Shown: in pieces, positions 13,388 through 22,587 of the stretch | Numbering within the stretch: position 1 is the first letter of the stretch | How the letters are laid out: each line of letters begins with the position of its first letter | Notes under the pieces: model-generated | Seen by the model: only the letters and a program-made list of their open reading frames with translations | The model's database searches: none | What the model was told of the DNA's origin: nothing | From: UBA1189 sp045612065 | GTDB taxonomy: Bacteria > Bacteroidota > Bacteroidia > Bacteroidales > Bacteroidaceae | Length of the DNA stretch: 27,682 nt | Direction: 5' to 3' | Assembly (NCBI GenBank): GCA_045612065.1 | Contig: JAZKYH010000046.1 | Location: 1-27,682, forward strand | Made by a program: the position numbers and the translations under genes

Positions 13388-16300
13388 AAGTTCATCATCA
13401 TTGATAGCACACCTAAGGCCTCCTCTACAGTCTTGACACCTTTGATGAGTAGGCTACGTTTACCTGAGAGTTCACGAAAACGGCACTCGTAGGGCGACAT
13501 GGTGGTGTAGTTCATCACGCGTCCGAAGGCAGAACTCTCGTAATAGGGACTCTCGAGGTTGCTCACGAAGTAGAGCGCCATCTGACCACCCTTGAGCAGT
13601 ATCTTCTCTATACCGAGCTGCTTACCGAGACGACGCAGGGGCACCACGCGCAGCAACTCTTCGCCCGTGGAAGGCACGGGGCCAAAGCGGTCGGTCAAGC
13701 GGGTGCGGAACTTCTTCAGTTCCTCATCGCTCTCCAAACTATCGAGTTCGCGGTATACGAGCATGCGCTCACTGCTGGTGGGGATATACTCGTCGGGGAA
13801 GAGCAGCTCGAGGTCGCTCTCGATACCGCACTCCTCCACGAAGCCCTCGCCACTGATCTTACCATCGTCGCCCGCCTCGCCCATGATGAGGTCAGCAAAC
13901 TCGTTGGTCTTGAGCTCGTGCACTGCCTCGCCCAATATCTTCTGATACGTTTCGTAGCCCAAGTCGGCAATGAAGCCGCTCTGCTCGGCACCGAGGAGGT
14001 TACCCGCACCGCGGATGTCGAGGTCCTGCATGGCGATGTGTATGCCGCTACCCAGGTCGGTGAAGTTCTCAATAGCTTGCAATCGGCGGCGTGCCTCAGG
14101 TGTAAGTCCTGAGAGGGGCGGAGCCAACAGGTAGCAGAAAGCCTTCTTGTTGCCACGTCCTACACGACCACGCATCTGATGCAGGTCGCTAAGTCCGAAG
14201 TTGTGCGCTGCATTGATGATAATGGTATTGGCGTTGGGAATGTCGATACCATTCTCTACGATGGAGGTGGCAATGAGCACGTCGTAGTCGTGGTTCACAA
14301 AGCCCATGATAATCTTCTCCAACTCCTCGGGAGGCATCTGTCCATGACCGATACATACGCGGGCATCGGGAACACAGCGCGTAATGAGGGCTGCCAATTC
14401 GGGCAGGTTCTGTATACGGTTGTTGATGAAGAAGAGTTGACCATTGCGGCTGAGCTCAAAGTTTACCGCCTCGCGGATAATCTCTTCATTAAAGGTGTGT
14501 ACCTCGGTCTGTATGGGATAGCGGTTGGGAGGAGGAGTCTGTATGACACTCAGGTCACGCGCTCCCATAAGTGAGAATTGCAATGTGCGCGGAATAGGCG
14601 TAGCAGTAAGCGTAAGTGTGTCGATGCTCACCTTGAGCTGGCGAAGTTTCTCCTTCACCGACACGCCAAACTTCTGTTCCTCATCGATGATAAGCAAGCC
14701 GAGGTCCTTGAACTTCACCTCCTTACCGATGAGTTTGTGCGTGCCCACCACGATGTTCACCTCGCCACTCTTGAGGCCTGCGAGCACCTTCTTTGTGTCG
14801 GCAGCCGAGCGGGCACGACTCAGGTACTCCACCTTGCAGGGCAGGTTCTTCAAGCGCTCTGAGAAGGTGCGCCAGTGCTGATAGGCCAGCACAGTGGTGG
14901 GCACAAGGACCGCCACCTGCTTATTGTCGCATGCCGCCTTGAAAGCTGCACGCACAGCCACCTCAGTCTTACCAAAGCCCACATCGCCACACACGAGGCG
15001 GTCCATGGGTCGCTCACGTTCCATATCGCCCTTTACGTCGATAGTGGCTTTCATCTGATCGGGTGTATCTTCGTAGAGGAAGCTCGCCTCCAGCTCATGT
15101 TGCAGGAAACTATCGGGGCTATAGGCAAAGCCCTTCTCCTGCGAGCGTTGTGAATAGAGCTTGATGAGATCGCGCGCGATATCCTTAATCTTCGTCTTGG
15201 TGCGCTCCTTGAGTTTCTCCCAAGCACCCGTACCGAGTTTATTGATGCGAGGAGCCTCCCCCTCTTTACTCTTGTATTTCGATATCTTATGAAGTGAGTG
15301 GATAGATACGAACACTACGTCATCATTGCTATAGACAAGCTTGATGACCTCCTGTGTGCTATTGCCATTGGGCATACGTACCAATCCGGCAAAGCGGCCT
15401 ACTCCATGGTCGATGTGTACTACATAGTCTCCAGGCTCAAACTGCGAGAGCTCCTTGAGCGAGATGGCCATTTTGCCACTACGTGCTTTGTCACTACGGA
15501 GATTGTACTTGTGGAAACGGTCGAATATCTGATGGTCGGTGAAGCATGCCACACGCATCGTGGCATCGGTGAAGCCTCCGTGTATGGTTTTGTCCACCGC
15601 AACGAAGGGAATATCGTTACCACGCTCCTCGAAGATAGTCTTCAGACGCTCGGCTTGCTTGGCACTATCGGTGAGGATATAGAGTTGGTAACCATGTCCA
15701 ATGAGGTCGGTGAGCGAATGCTCTACCAATTCAAAGTTCTTATGAAAAAGTGGTTGGGGGGAGGTCTCAAACGTTATTGTAGCCTCCATCGTGATACTGG
15801 ACTTAGTGCCGAACTCAATGCGACGAAAAGTAAGCGTCTTACGTGCAAAATCTGCAGCATCCAATAAATTAAGATTACACCCTGTACCCTCATTCGCAGC
15901 CTGTACAGCCTGCGATGAAAGTCCCTCTTTGGTTAATTGCTCTATTCGTTCATATGCCCACAAATAGTCCTGAAAAGCAAGAACTGAACCCTTTGGCAAG
16001 AATTCGAAGAACGATACCTGTCCTTGTTTCTCGCTTCCATCAAAGTTAGGTACGATACTGATGTGTCCCATCTTGTCGCGCGAGAGTTGTGTCTCAATCT
16101 CGAAAGTACGTATGCTATCAATTTCGTCGCCAAAAAGGTCGATGCGGAAAGGGTATTCCGAGGCATAGGAGAATACGTCGACGATGCTGCCACGCACGGC
16201 AAATTGCCCAGGCTCGTACACATAGTCCACACGCTCGAATCCCTCGTTTATGAGTGTATCTTCTAACTTGGAGATTTCTACAGTATCACCTACAGCCAAT

Positions 16301-16818
16301 GATACGGAGCATGTGTTCAGCTTATCGCGCGATACCACCATTTCGGCCAAAGCATCGGGGTAGGAAACTATATAAAGAGACGTCTCCTCAACTCCCCTCG
16401 AAAGGGAACTGTTAGACATCATGGAATCCTTTCCTTCTTTTTCTTGGTGTGGTAGGGGAATTTCCATTAATCTTGTTAGCACCTCCGTCCTCAGTACCTC
16501 ATTAGCGGGGTCTTTCTGTCCGTATTTGATAGCACGTTTATATGATGACGGCAAGAAAAGTACCTGTGCTTCTCCCAACATCTGTACTAAATCGTGATAA
16601 AAGTAACCTGCCTCTTCGAGGTCACTCAGCACAAAAAGTGCTACGGGTGCTTGCCATGGTTTCTCTGCTGAGGCCAAAGCTGCAAACAGCATAGGTGCGG
16701 CTGATGCCGATAATCCTTTGAAGTGCATAGTGTGCACGCTGTTGTCGCTCCATACTTTCTGTACTGCTTCCACACCCGAATGTCTGGCAAAGCGTTTCAC
16801 TAATTCAGATATCTTCAT
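13384..16818 (-). CDS. mfd: Transcription-repair coupling factor Mfd
   Basis: The 1144 residues (E. coli Mfd has 1148) show the full domain order: an N-terminal UvrB-like region (YIVSYPDALAEMV; VYEPGQFAVRGSIVDVF), a CarD-like RNA-polymerase interaction domain (EPGDYVVHIDHGVGRFAGL), helicase motifs with Walker A GDVGFGKTEVA (about residue 610) and Walker B IIDEEQKFGV (about 710), TATPIPRTL, the C-terminal helicase lobe (GRVGRGNKKAFCYLL) and the TRCF C-terminal domain (SSERMLVYRELDSLESDEEL). Mfd displaces stalled RNA polymerase using ATP and recruits UvrA. Residues 121-146 (LPHQEKEGK...VEETS) look like an insert before LYIVSYPDALAE. It is probably co-transcribed with the PhnA-family gene 30 bases upstream. 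Confidence 0.98.
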   Translation of the reverse strand: MKISELVKRFARHSGVEAVQKVWSDNSVHTMHFKGLSASAAPMLFAALASAEKPWQAPVALFVLSDLEEAGYFYHDLVQMLGEAQVLFLPSSYKRAIKYGQKDPANEVLRTEVLTRLMEIPLPHQEKEGKDSMMSNSSLSRGVEETSLYIVSYPDALAEMVVSRDKLNTCSVSLAVGDTVEISKLEDTLINEGFERVDYVYEPGQFAVRGSIVDVFSYASEYPFRIDLFGDEIDSIRTFEIETQLSRDKMGHISIVPNFDGSEKQGQVSFFEFLPKGSVLAFQDYLWAYERIEQLTKEGLSSQAVQAANEGTGCNLNLLDAADFARKTLTFRRIEFGTKSSITMEATITFETSPQPLFHKNFELVEHSLTDLIGHGYQLYILTDSAKQAERLKTIFEERGNDIPFVAVDKTIHGGFTDATMRVACFTDHQIFDRFHKYNLRSDKARSGKMAISLKELSQFEPGDYVVHIDHGVGRFAGLVRMPNGNSTQEVIKLVYSNDDVVFVSIHSLHKISKYKSKEGEAPRINKLGTGAWEKLKERTKTKIKDIARDLIKLYSQRSQEKGFAYSPDSFLQHELEASFLYEDTPDQMKATIDVKGDMERERPMDRLVCGDVGFGKTEVAVRAAFKAACDNKQVAVLVPTTVLAYQHWRTFSERLKNLPCKVEYLSRARSAADTKKVLAGLKSGEVNIVVGTHKLIGKEVKFKDLGLLIIDEEQKFGVSVKEKLRQLKVSIDTLTLTATPIPRTLQFSLMGARDLSVIQTPPPNRYPIQTEVHTFNEEIIREAVNFELSRNGQLFFINNRIQNLPELAALITRCVPDARVCIGHGQMPPEELEKIIMGFVNHDYDVLIATSIVENGIDIPNANTIIINAAHNFGLSDLHQMRGRVGRGNKKAFCYLLAPPLSGLTPEARRRLQAIENFTDLGSGIHIAMQDLDIRGAGNLLGAEQSGFIADLGYETYQKILGEAVHELKTNEFADLIMGEAGDDGKISGEGFVEECGIESDLELLFPDEYIPTSSERMLVYRELDSLESDEELKKFRTRLTDRFGPVPSTGEELLRVVPLRRLGKQLGIEKILLKGGQMALYFVSNLESPYYESSAFGRVMNYTTMSPYECRFRELSGKRSLLIKGVKTVEEALGVLSMMMNF

Positions 16819-16848
16819 AGACCGATGCTGTAGCTTGTTTTTATATGA

Positions 16849-17181
16849 CTATTTCTTTAAGAAACAGGTTTTCAATACGATGCCGCTGCCATCGATTTTG
16901 CAGTCTACCTCTTCGGGATTTTCAGTGAGGCGTATGCTCTTTACCTTGGTTCCACGTTTGATGACCATTGATGAACCCCTCACTTTGAGATCCTTGATGA
17001 CGGTCACCGAGTCTCCATCAAAAAGCTCGGCTCCATTACTGTCTTTTGCAACTTCTATGGTCTCAGTCGCCGTTGTGTCCTCTTCGTTGAACTCGTGTCC
17101 ACAATCGGGGCATACATATAACGCACCGTCAAAATAGACATACTCACCATTACACTTAGGGCATTTTGTAATTTCGCTCAT
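16849..17181 (-). CDS. phnA: PhnA/YjdM-family zinc-ribbon protein
   Basis: The 110-residue product has an N-terminal zinc ribbon, CPKC (residues 7-10) and CPDC, followed by the PhnA C-terminal fold: ELFDGDSVTVIKDLKVRGSSMVIKRGTKV and the closing IDGSGIVLKTCFLKK, which are the family hallmarks. Despite the historical name, members of this family are not known to be required for phosphonate breakdown, and their biochemical role is unclear. The length is normal. It precedes mfd on the same strand with a 30-base gap, so the two likely share a transcript from the promoter near 17230. Whether the link to mfd is functional is unknown. Confidence 0.9.
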   Translation of the reverse strand: MSEITKCPKCNGEYVYFDGALYVCPDCGHEFNEEDTTATETIEVAKDSNGAELFDGDSVTVIKDLKVRGSSMVIKRGTKVKSIRLTENPEEVDCKIDGSGIVLKTCFLKK

Positions 17182-17229
17182 TGCTTAATGTTTGTTTGTA
17201 AATATTTACACAATCTTTTAACGATAGTG

Positions 17230-17237
17230 CAAAGATA
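17230..17237 (-). promoter_or_regulatory. -7 box for the PhnA-family/mfd transcript
   Basis: On the minus strand, TATCTTTG (17237-17230) is a perfect TAnnTTTG. No good TTTG was found at the expected -33 position. Start near 17226 gives a leader of about 45 bases. Confidence 0.5.
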
Positions 17238-17338
17238 CAATAAGTGAGCGAAATAATCTCGAGTTTGTTGGAATATCTCACTGCCCTTATATGGATATAG
17301 GCTCATTAGTCTTTTTGTGGAGAAAAACTACATTGTTA

Positions 17339-17369
17339 TTTGCTATTCGCTTGTTTATTTCTACCTTTG
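17339..17369 (+). promoter_or_regulatory. Promoter of the GH43 gene
   Basis: TTTG at 17339-17342, 19-base spacer, TACCTTTG at 17362-17369, matching the consensus. Start near 17373 gives a leader of about 120 bases. A second lone -7 box, TACTTTTG, lies at 17447-17454 without a partner -33 box. Confidence 0.65.
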
Positions 17370-17493
17370 TAAAGGTGATTGGTCGAATGTCTTGTCTGTA
17401 TCGCGCATTTATTTTTTGTTTACTAAGATTAACGTGGTGCGGATGGTACTTTTGTTCAGGCTCCATAAATTGAATACACAAAATATAATACTT

Positions 17494-18525
17494 ATGAAGA
17501 AATTTGCTATTATCTTCGTTATGGCACTGGCGGTGTTTAGTGCTTGTAACAACAAGAAAGATTCTGTAGAGAGTCTCCAGTCTGGAATACGTCCCGCTCG
17601 CGGTTTTCGTACCGATATTCCACTCGACTCTATTCGCTTGAGTGATCCTTGTATCCTTGCAGATAAGGCAACGGGAATGTACTATATGACTGGTACGGGA
17701 GGTCGTCTGTGGAGGAGTAGAGACCTAGCCCGTTGGGAGGGGCCCTACCATGTGGCAATGACTGATAGTTCTTCATGGATGGGTAGCCGTCCAGAAATAT
17801 GGGCAGCAGAATTACATCAGTATGGTGGTAAGTATTACTATTTTGCAACCTTTACCAATAATGCTGTGAAAATTGATACTGTGGCGGGCAATGTCATCCC
17901 TCGTCGTGCTAGTCATGTGCTTGTGAGCGATAAGCCTGAAGGACCTTACTCCCCGATGGCTGACGCTACTTATTTGCCTGATTATATGCCTACACTTGAT
18001 GGAACTTTTTGGGTTGATACTGATGGTAAACCCTACATGGTGTACTGTGGTGAGTGGCTACAGAATCTCAATGGTACGATGGAGAAGATTGCCTTGAAGG
18101 ATGATCTTAGTGGATCAGTTGGTGAGGGTAAGGTGCTCTTCCGTGCCAGTGACTCGCCTTGGAGTCGTGAAAAGATTGATGGTGAGGTGGTTCCTAATCG
18201 TGTGACCGATGGCCCTTGGCTCTTCCGTACAGGAACCGGTCGTCTCGGAATGATATGGACCAGTTGGATATATAACGTATATACTCAAGGTGTGGCCTAC
18301 TCGGAAAGCGGTACACTCGATGGTCCCTGGGTGCAGGAGCCTGAGCCTATCACACCGCCTAACTTCGGTCATGGTATGCTTTTTCAAGATTTCTCTGGTC
18401 AGTGGCTGATGTCGGTACATAGTCATCGGGACGTGGGGCATTATGTGCGCATTCCTCATCTCTTTAAGGTGGACCTTTCTGGAGATAAACTTGTAGTGGG
18501 CGAACGGTATGTACCGAATGTTTAA
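17494..18525 (+). CDS. Glycoside hydrolase family 43 lipoprotein
   Basis: The 343-residue protein starts MKKFAIIFVMALAVFSAC, a lipoprotein signal with lipid Cys18. An upstream in-frame ATG (17317) precedes the promoter, so 17494 is chosen. The five-bladed beta-propeller hallmarks of GH43 are present: LSDPCI (catalytic-base Asp51), EIWAAELHQY, PTLDGTFWVD (Asp169, pKa modulator) and VTDGPWLFRTGTGRLGMIWTSW, where family members usually have the general-acid Glu at the start of a GP motif. Here that residue is Asp239. GH43 enzymes cleave arabinose- or xylose-containing glycans and some galactans. It is predicted to sit at the envelope. It is not inside a SusC/SusD locus, so its substrate is not indicated by context. 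Confidence 0.88.
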   Translation: MKKFAIIFVMALAVFSACNNKKDSVESLQSGIRPARGFRTDIPLDSIRLSDPCILADKATGMYYMTGTGGRLWRSRDLARWEGPYHVAMTDSSSWMGSRPEIWAAELHQYGGKYYYFATFTNNAVKIDTVAGNVIPRRASHVLVSDKPEGPYSPMADATYLPDYMPTLDGTFWVDTDGKPYMVYCGEWLQNLNGTMEKIALKDDLSGSVGEGKVLFRASDSPWSREKIDGEVVPNRVTDGPWLFRTGTGRLGMIWTSWIYNVYTQGVAYSESGTLDGPWVQEPEPITPPNFGHGMLFQDFSGQWLMSVHSHRDVGHYVRIPHLFKVDLSGDKLVVGERYVPNV

Positions 18526-18701
18526 GTGTCTTTGCCGAAATGATTAGTGGCTGTTGGCGATTTGTATCTATTGATTTATCGAATGGCGTCGGGATTTGTT
18601 TTGGCTTCGCTGATTTTCGTTTTATATGCTAATGCTGAAATGTAAATGTAGGTTGTTGGGAGTAGGTCACGGGGATAGGACCATAGAAAAGTGATAAAGA
18701 A

Positions 18702-21191
18702 ATGATGAGAAAGCAATATGGATTAGTCGCCATAGTGGCAGCTGTGCTCCTGGTAGGGTGCAAGGGGTGTGGGTTTCGCGATAAGATTTACGATGAGGGC
18801 GTGTCGTTGGAACTGGCGCAGTGGCGTAAAGAGACTATCAAAGATTTGCAATATGGGCTCCGATTTGATATCCCCGAGCAGCGGTGTCAGGCTATCGAGG
18901 CAGAAGCCTGTATACGCTTTGTTTTGGTGCGGAAGCAAGAGGTTATCCTCGATTTTTGTGAGAGCCCAGAGCTTCTTCACGAGGTGAGGGTTAACGGTAA
19001 AGTATGCGACTATACCTTTGTGAATGAGCATATCATCATCCCTCGCGAGGTGACTCAAAAGGGCGAAAATTGTGTAGAGGTTTTGTTTACTGCTGGCGAA
19101 CAATCGTTGAACCGCAATGAGGAGTACCTCTATACGCTGCTGGTACCTGATCGTGCGAGGACGGTTTTCCCTTGCTTTGAACAACCCAACCTGAAGGCTG
19201 AGTTTACCTTACAGCTCGTACTCCCTGAGGCATGGGAGGCTGTTTCTAACACCGAGGTGAAGGTGATCACTGTTGAAAAGGGTAGAAAACATATTCTCTT
19301 TAAGCCCACCGAACCACTGAGTACCTATCTTTTCTCCTTTGTGGTTGGAAAGTTTGACAAGGTGGAATTCCGTGAAGGTGAGCGTACCATCACGGCCTAC
19401 CATCGTGAAGTTGATACCAAGAAGGTGGCACAACTCGATACTATCTTCCGTCAGGTAGCCTCTTCGCTTCGTTGGTTAGAGGACTACACAGGCATTCCAT
19501 ACCCATTTGCCAAGTATAGTCTGATTATCTTGCCAGGTTTCCAATATGGAGGCATGGAGCACACGGGGGCTACGCTATATAATGATACGCGCATGTTCTT
19601 GAGCGAGCACCCAACATTGGATGAGGAACTCTCTCGTACAGAGCTTATCGCTCACGAGACGGCACACATGTGGTTTGGCGATTTTGTGACTATGAATTGG
19701 TTTGACGACGTGTGGACCAAAGAGGTCTTTGCCAACTACTTTGCTGCACGCATTACCCAGCCCCTCTTTCCGGATGTGAACCATGCTCTGAATTCGATAA
19801 AAAGTTATACGGCATCGGCATTAAGTGAGGACCGCACACCGGGAACGAACGCTATACGACAGGACTTGGACAATCTGCGCAATGCAGGATTGATATACGG
19901 CAATATCATCTATAATAAAGCTCCCGTGATGATGAACAAGATTGTGGAGATCATGGGCGAGGAGGCTTTCCGTGAGGGCATACGTGAGTATCTACAGACC
20001 TTTGCCTATGGTAATGCCACGTGGGATGATTTGATTGCCATACTCGATGCTAAGAGTGAAGAGGACCTTTCATCGTTCAGCGATGTGTGGGTCAACCAAA
20101 AAGGTATGCCCCATATCACGTTCTCCGAGAAGGAAGGTATGCTCGAAGTTGTTCAAAGCGACCCTTGGGGACGTTCGCTTGTTTGGCCACAGCGCTTCAA
20201 TGTCACCTTCATGGGCGATGAATGGGAGAGAGAAGAAGAGGTCGACCTCTCTGCTGAGAAGGCCTTGCTGACAATACCAGAGGGTACAAAGTTTATACTT
20301 CCTAATACAGATGGACGGGGCTATGGATTGTTTGTTCCCATACCCAGAACGATGGAATGGCTTCTTGATCATTGGCAGGAGGTGGTGGGCGAGACGGCTC
20401 GACAGTCGTTGCTGATGACCTTATATGAAAACTATCAGGCCAAGCTGATTGAACCCGAAATGTGGATGGAGGCTTTGTTGAATGGGCTGAAGATGGAGAG
20501 GAATGCTCTCATAGCTTCGACCATTTGTAGCTATCTCAGTGGTCCGTTGCGTGAAGTTGGTACAGTAGATGTTGAAGCACGTTTATGGCAATTGGCCGAG
20601 GAACATTCCATTATTTCGTGCCGACAGCAACTTCTACGTTGCCTTATCTCAAATGCCCGTTCCCCCCAAACGATAGGTAGGTTGTATAAGGTTTGGGAGT
20701 TGCAGTCATGCCCGTTGTTGAGCGAGCGCGACTACACCAACATGGCCTATGAATTGGCGTTGCACATGCCCGAGAAGTATGAGGAGATACTGAGCATCCA
20801 ACGATTGCGCATTACTAATCCTGATCGCATACGTGAATTTGATTTTATTGTTCCTGTCCTCACTTCCGACACTTTGGCGATGGATTCAGTGTTTTCTTCA
20901 TTACTCAAAGTTGGAAACCGAAGTGTAGAACCTTGGGCCGAGAAGGCGCTGAGTTATCTGAACCATCCCTTGCGTGAGGAGTATGCAGTGAGGTATATAC
21001 GTCCAGGGTTGGAGGTGATGCAGGAGGTACAACGTACAGGTGATATCTTTTTCCCTAAGAAATGGGCACGAGCGTTGCTGAGGAACCATCACAGCGATAA
21101 GGCCCGCCTCGAGGTTGAAACTTTCTTTGCAACTCATCCCGATTACTCCTTATTGCTCAAGAACAAGATTCTGCAGGTGGTAAACTTTTGA
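18702..21191 (+). CDS. M1-family zinc aminopeptidase, predicted lipoprotein
   Basis: The 829-residue protein has a lipoprotein signal (VLLVGC, Cys20) followed by the M1 layout: an N-terminal beta-saddle domain (LYTLLVPDRARTVFPCFEQPNLKAEF), the substrate motif GGMEH (residues 283-287, the GAMEN equivalent), the zinc motif HETAH (318-322) with the third ligand E341 at 18-residue spacing (HExxH-18-E), and the transition-state Tyr region YNKAPVMM. A long C-terminal helical domain follows. It removes N-terminal residues from peptides; the lipoprotein signal places it in the envelope instead of the cytosol as for PepN. It follows the GH43 gene by 176 bases in which I found no promoter match, so the two may be co-transcribed. 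An alternative start is the second Met. Confidence 0.93.
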   Translation: MMRKQYGLVAIVAAVLLVGCKGCGFRDKIYDEGVSLELAQWRKETIKDLQYGLRFDIPEQRCQAIEAEACIRFVLVRKQEVILDFCESPELLHEVRVNGKVCDYTFVNEHIIIPREVTQKGENCVEVLFTAGEQSLNRNEEYLYTLLVPDRARTVFPCFEQPNLKAEFTLQLVLPEAWEAVSNTEVKVITVEKGRKHILFKPTEPLSTYLFSFVVGKFDKVEFREGERTITAYHREVDTKKVAQLDTIFRQVASSLRWLEDYTGIPYPFAKYSLIILPGFQYGGMEHTGATLYNDTRMFLSEHPTLDEELSRTELIAHETAHMWFGDFVTMNWFDDVWTKEVFANYFAARITQPLFPDVNHALNSIKSYTASALSEDRTPGTNAIRQDLDNLRNAGLIYGNIIYNKAPVMMNKIVEIMGEEAFREGIREYLQTFAYGNATWDDLIAILDAKSEEDLSSFSDVWVNQKGMPHITFSEKEGMLEVVQSDPWGRSLVWPQRFNVTFMGDEWEREEEVDLSAEKALLTIPEGTKFILPNTDGRGYGLFVPIPRTMEWLLDHWQEVVGETARQSLLMTLYENYQAKLIEPEMWMEALLNGLKMERNALIASTICSYLSGPLREVGTVDVEARLWQLAEEHSIISCRQQLLRCLISNARSPQTIGRLYKVWELQSCPLLSERDYTNMAYELALHMPEKYEEILSIQRLRITNPDRIREFDFIVPVLTSDTLAMDSVFSSLLKVGNRSVEPWAEKALSYLNHPLREEYAVRYIRPGLEVMQEVQRTGDIFFPKKWARALLRNHHSDKARLEVETFFATHPDYSLLLKNKILQVVNF

Positions 21192-21304
21192 TTAGAGATA
21201 AGCAAATATATGAATTGTACTTTTAACTTGTCTTGTACTGATTTAGTCACTCTCGTAGTTTTGAAGATACATTGTTTCTTGGGATAAAAAATAAAAGGAA
21301 TTAT

Positions 21305-21335
21305 TTTGTTCTCCTCTTGGCTTGTTGTATCTTTG
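21305..21335 (+). promoter_or_regulatory. Promoter of the mannose-1-phosphate guanylyltransferase gene
   Basis: TTTG at 21305-21308, 19-base spacer, TATCTTTG at 21328-21335, a perfect match. Start near 21339, leader about 24 bases. Confidence 0.7.
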
Positions 21336-21362
21336 TCACAATAACAGTAAAAAAGGACCATT

Positions 21363-22427
21363 ATGGCATCAAGTAACAACCATTTGGTAATTATGGCAGG
21401 CGGTATCGGTAGCCGCTTTTGGCCCATGAGTACACAGGAGTGCCCCAAACAGTTTATCGATGTTATGGGCTGTGGACGTACGTTGATACAGCTCACTGTA
21501 GACCGTTTCGAGGGACTCTGCCCCAAGGAGAACGTATGGGTAGTGACTTCGGAGAAGTATGCTCAGAAAGTGCACGAGCAACTGCCTGAGGTGCCCGAGG
21601 AAAACATTTTGAAGGAACCTTGCCGCCGCAATACGGCACCCTGCATAGCCTACGTGTGCTGGAAAATCAAGACACGCAACCCCAAGGCCAACGTAGTGGT
21701 GACTCCAAGCGACCATGTGGTGATGAATACGAAGGAGTTTCAACGTGTCATCGCATCGGCACTCGACTATACACAACATTCTGATGCAATACTCACTCTT
21801 GGAATGAAGCCTACACGTCCCGAAACGGGCTATGGATACATTGAAGCTGACCTGAGCAGTTCTTCAGCATCGAACAAGGAAATCTATCGAGTGGACTCGT
21901 TCAAGGAGAAACCCGACGTGGAGACCGCTCAGCGCTATATCCGTCAAAACAATTATTTTTGGAATGCAGGCATATTTGTTTGGAACGTGAACACCATTGT
22001 TAACGCTTTCCGTATATACCAGCCTGAGATTGCGGAAATATTCACAGAGCTGATGCCTTACTTCTACACAGAAGAGGAGCAGAAAGAAATAGACCGACAT
22101 TTTCCCGAGTGTCCTAACATTTCGGTAGATTATGCAATCCTGGAGCATTCAGATGAGATATATGTATTCCCGGCGGACTTCGGCTGGAGTGATCTCGGTA
22201 CATGGGGGTCGTTGCACGTACAGATGGACAAGGATCTCGCGGGTAATGTGGCTATAGGTCCCGATGTGACACTTTATGAGAGCCGCAACTGTGTGGTGCA
22301 CACCATGCAGGAGAAGAAGGTGGTAATCATCGGGCTTGATGGATATATCGTGGCAGAAAACAATGATCATTTACTCATTTGCAAACTCGAAGATGAACAA
22401 CGTATCCGAGAGTTTGCCGAGAAGTAA
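21363..22427 (+). CDS. manC: Mannose-1-phosphate guanylyltransferase
   Basis: The 354-residue cytosolic nucleotidyltransferase joins mannose-1-phosphate and GTP to GDP-mannose, precursor of GDP-fucose and mannosylated glycans. It has the pyrophosphorylase signature VIMAGGIGSRFWPMS with PKQF (residues 9-31), the sugar-phosphate loop EPCRRNTAPCIAY, TPSDHVV (metal-binding Asp), FKEKP, YFWNAGIFVW and GWSDLGTWGSL. Bifunctional ManC/AlgA enzymes have about 470 residues with a C-terminal cupin isomerase domain; this one lacks it, so it should be monofunctional. It has its own promoter and a strong terminator, so it is a single-gene unit. It is not inside a capsule locus within the window. Confidence 0.95.
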   Translation: MASSNNHLVIMAGGIGSRFWPMSTQECPKQFIDVMGCGRTLIQLTVDRFEGLCPKENVWVVTSEKYAQKVHEQLPEVPEENILKEPCRRNTAPCIAYVCWKIKTRNPKANVVVTPSDHVVMNTKEFQRVIASALDYTQHSDAILTLGMKPTRPETGYGYIEADLSSSSASNKEIYRVDSFKEKPDVETAQRYIRQNNYFWNAGIFVWNVNTIVNAFRIYQPEIAEIFTELMPYFYTEEEQKEIDRHFPECPNISVDYAILEHSDEIYVFPADFGWSDLGTWGSLHVQMDKDLAGNVAIGPDVTLYESRNCVVHTMQEKKVVIIGLDGYIVAENNDHLLICKLEDEQRIREFAEK

Positions 22428-22455
22428 AAACGATAATACTACAAAATGGTATAAA

Positions 22456-22490
22456 GGAAAAATCCTCCGAGTGGGGGATTTTCCCTTTTT
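22456..22490 (+). terminator. Intrinsic terminator after the guanylyltransferase gene
   Basis: AAAATCCTCC (22459-22468), loop GAGT, GGGGGATTTT (22473-22482): a 10-pair stem with one G-U, then CCC and five T (22486-22490). Confidence 0.85.
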
Positions 22491-22510
22491 ATGTTTAGGC
22501 GATTTCATTC

Positions 22511-22539
22511 TTGCGGGTAAATATCTCCCGCTATCTTTG
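22511..22539 (+). promoter_or_regulatory. Promoter of the Ser/Asn-rich exported protein gene
   Basis: TTG at 22511-22513, 18-base spacer, perfect TATCTTTG at 22532-22539. Start near 22543, leader about 45 bases to the ATG at 22588. This rules out the earlier in-frame ATG at 22336, which lies inside the upstream gene. Confidence 0.6.
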
Positions 22540-22587
22540 CACCAGAGAAAAGTGAAAGATACTACTAACGAACTAAAAAACGAAAGT

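Noticed and set aside
17317..17493. Upstream extension of the GH43 frame
   Set aside because: The extension begins before the promoter and would bury the lipoprotein signal; ATG 17494 gives a clean signal peptide.
22336..22587. Upstream extension of the Ser/Asn-rich protein frame
   Set aside because: It overlaps the end of the guanylyltransferase gene and its terminator; the ATG at 22588 starts a clean signal peptide after a good promoter.
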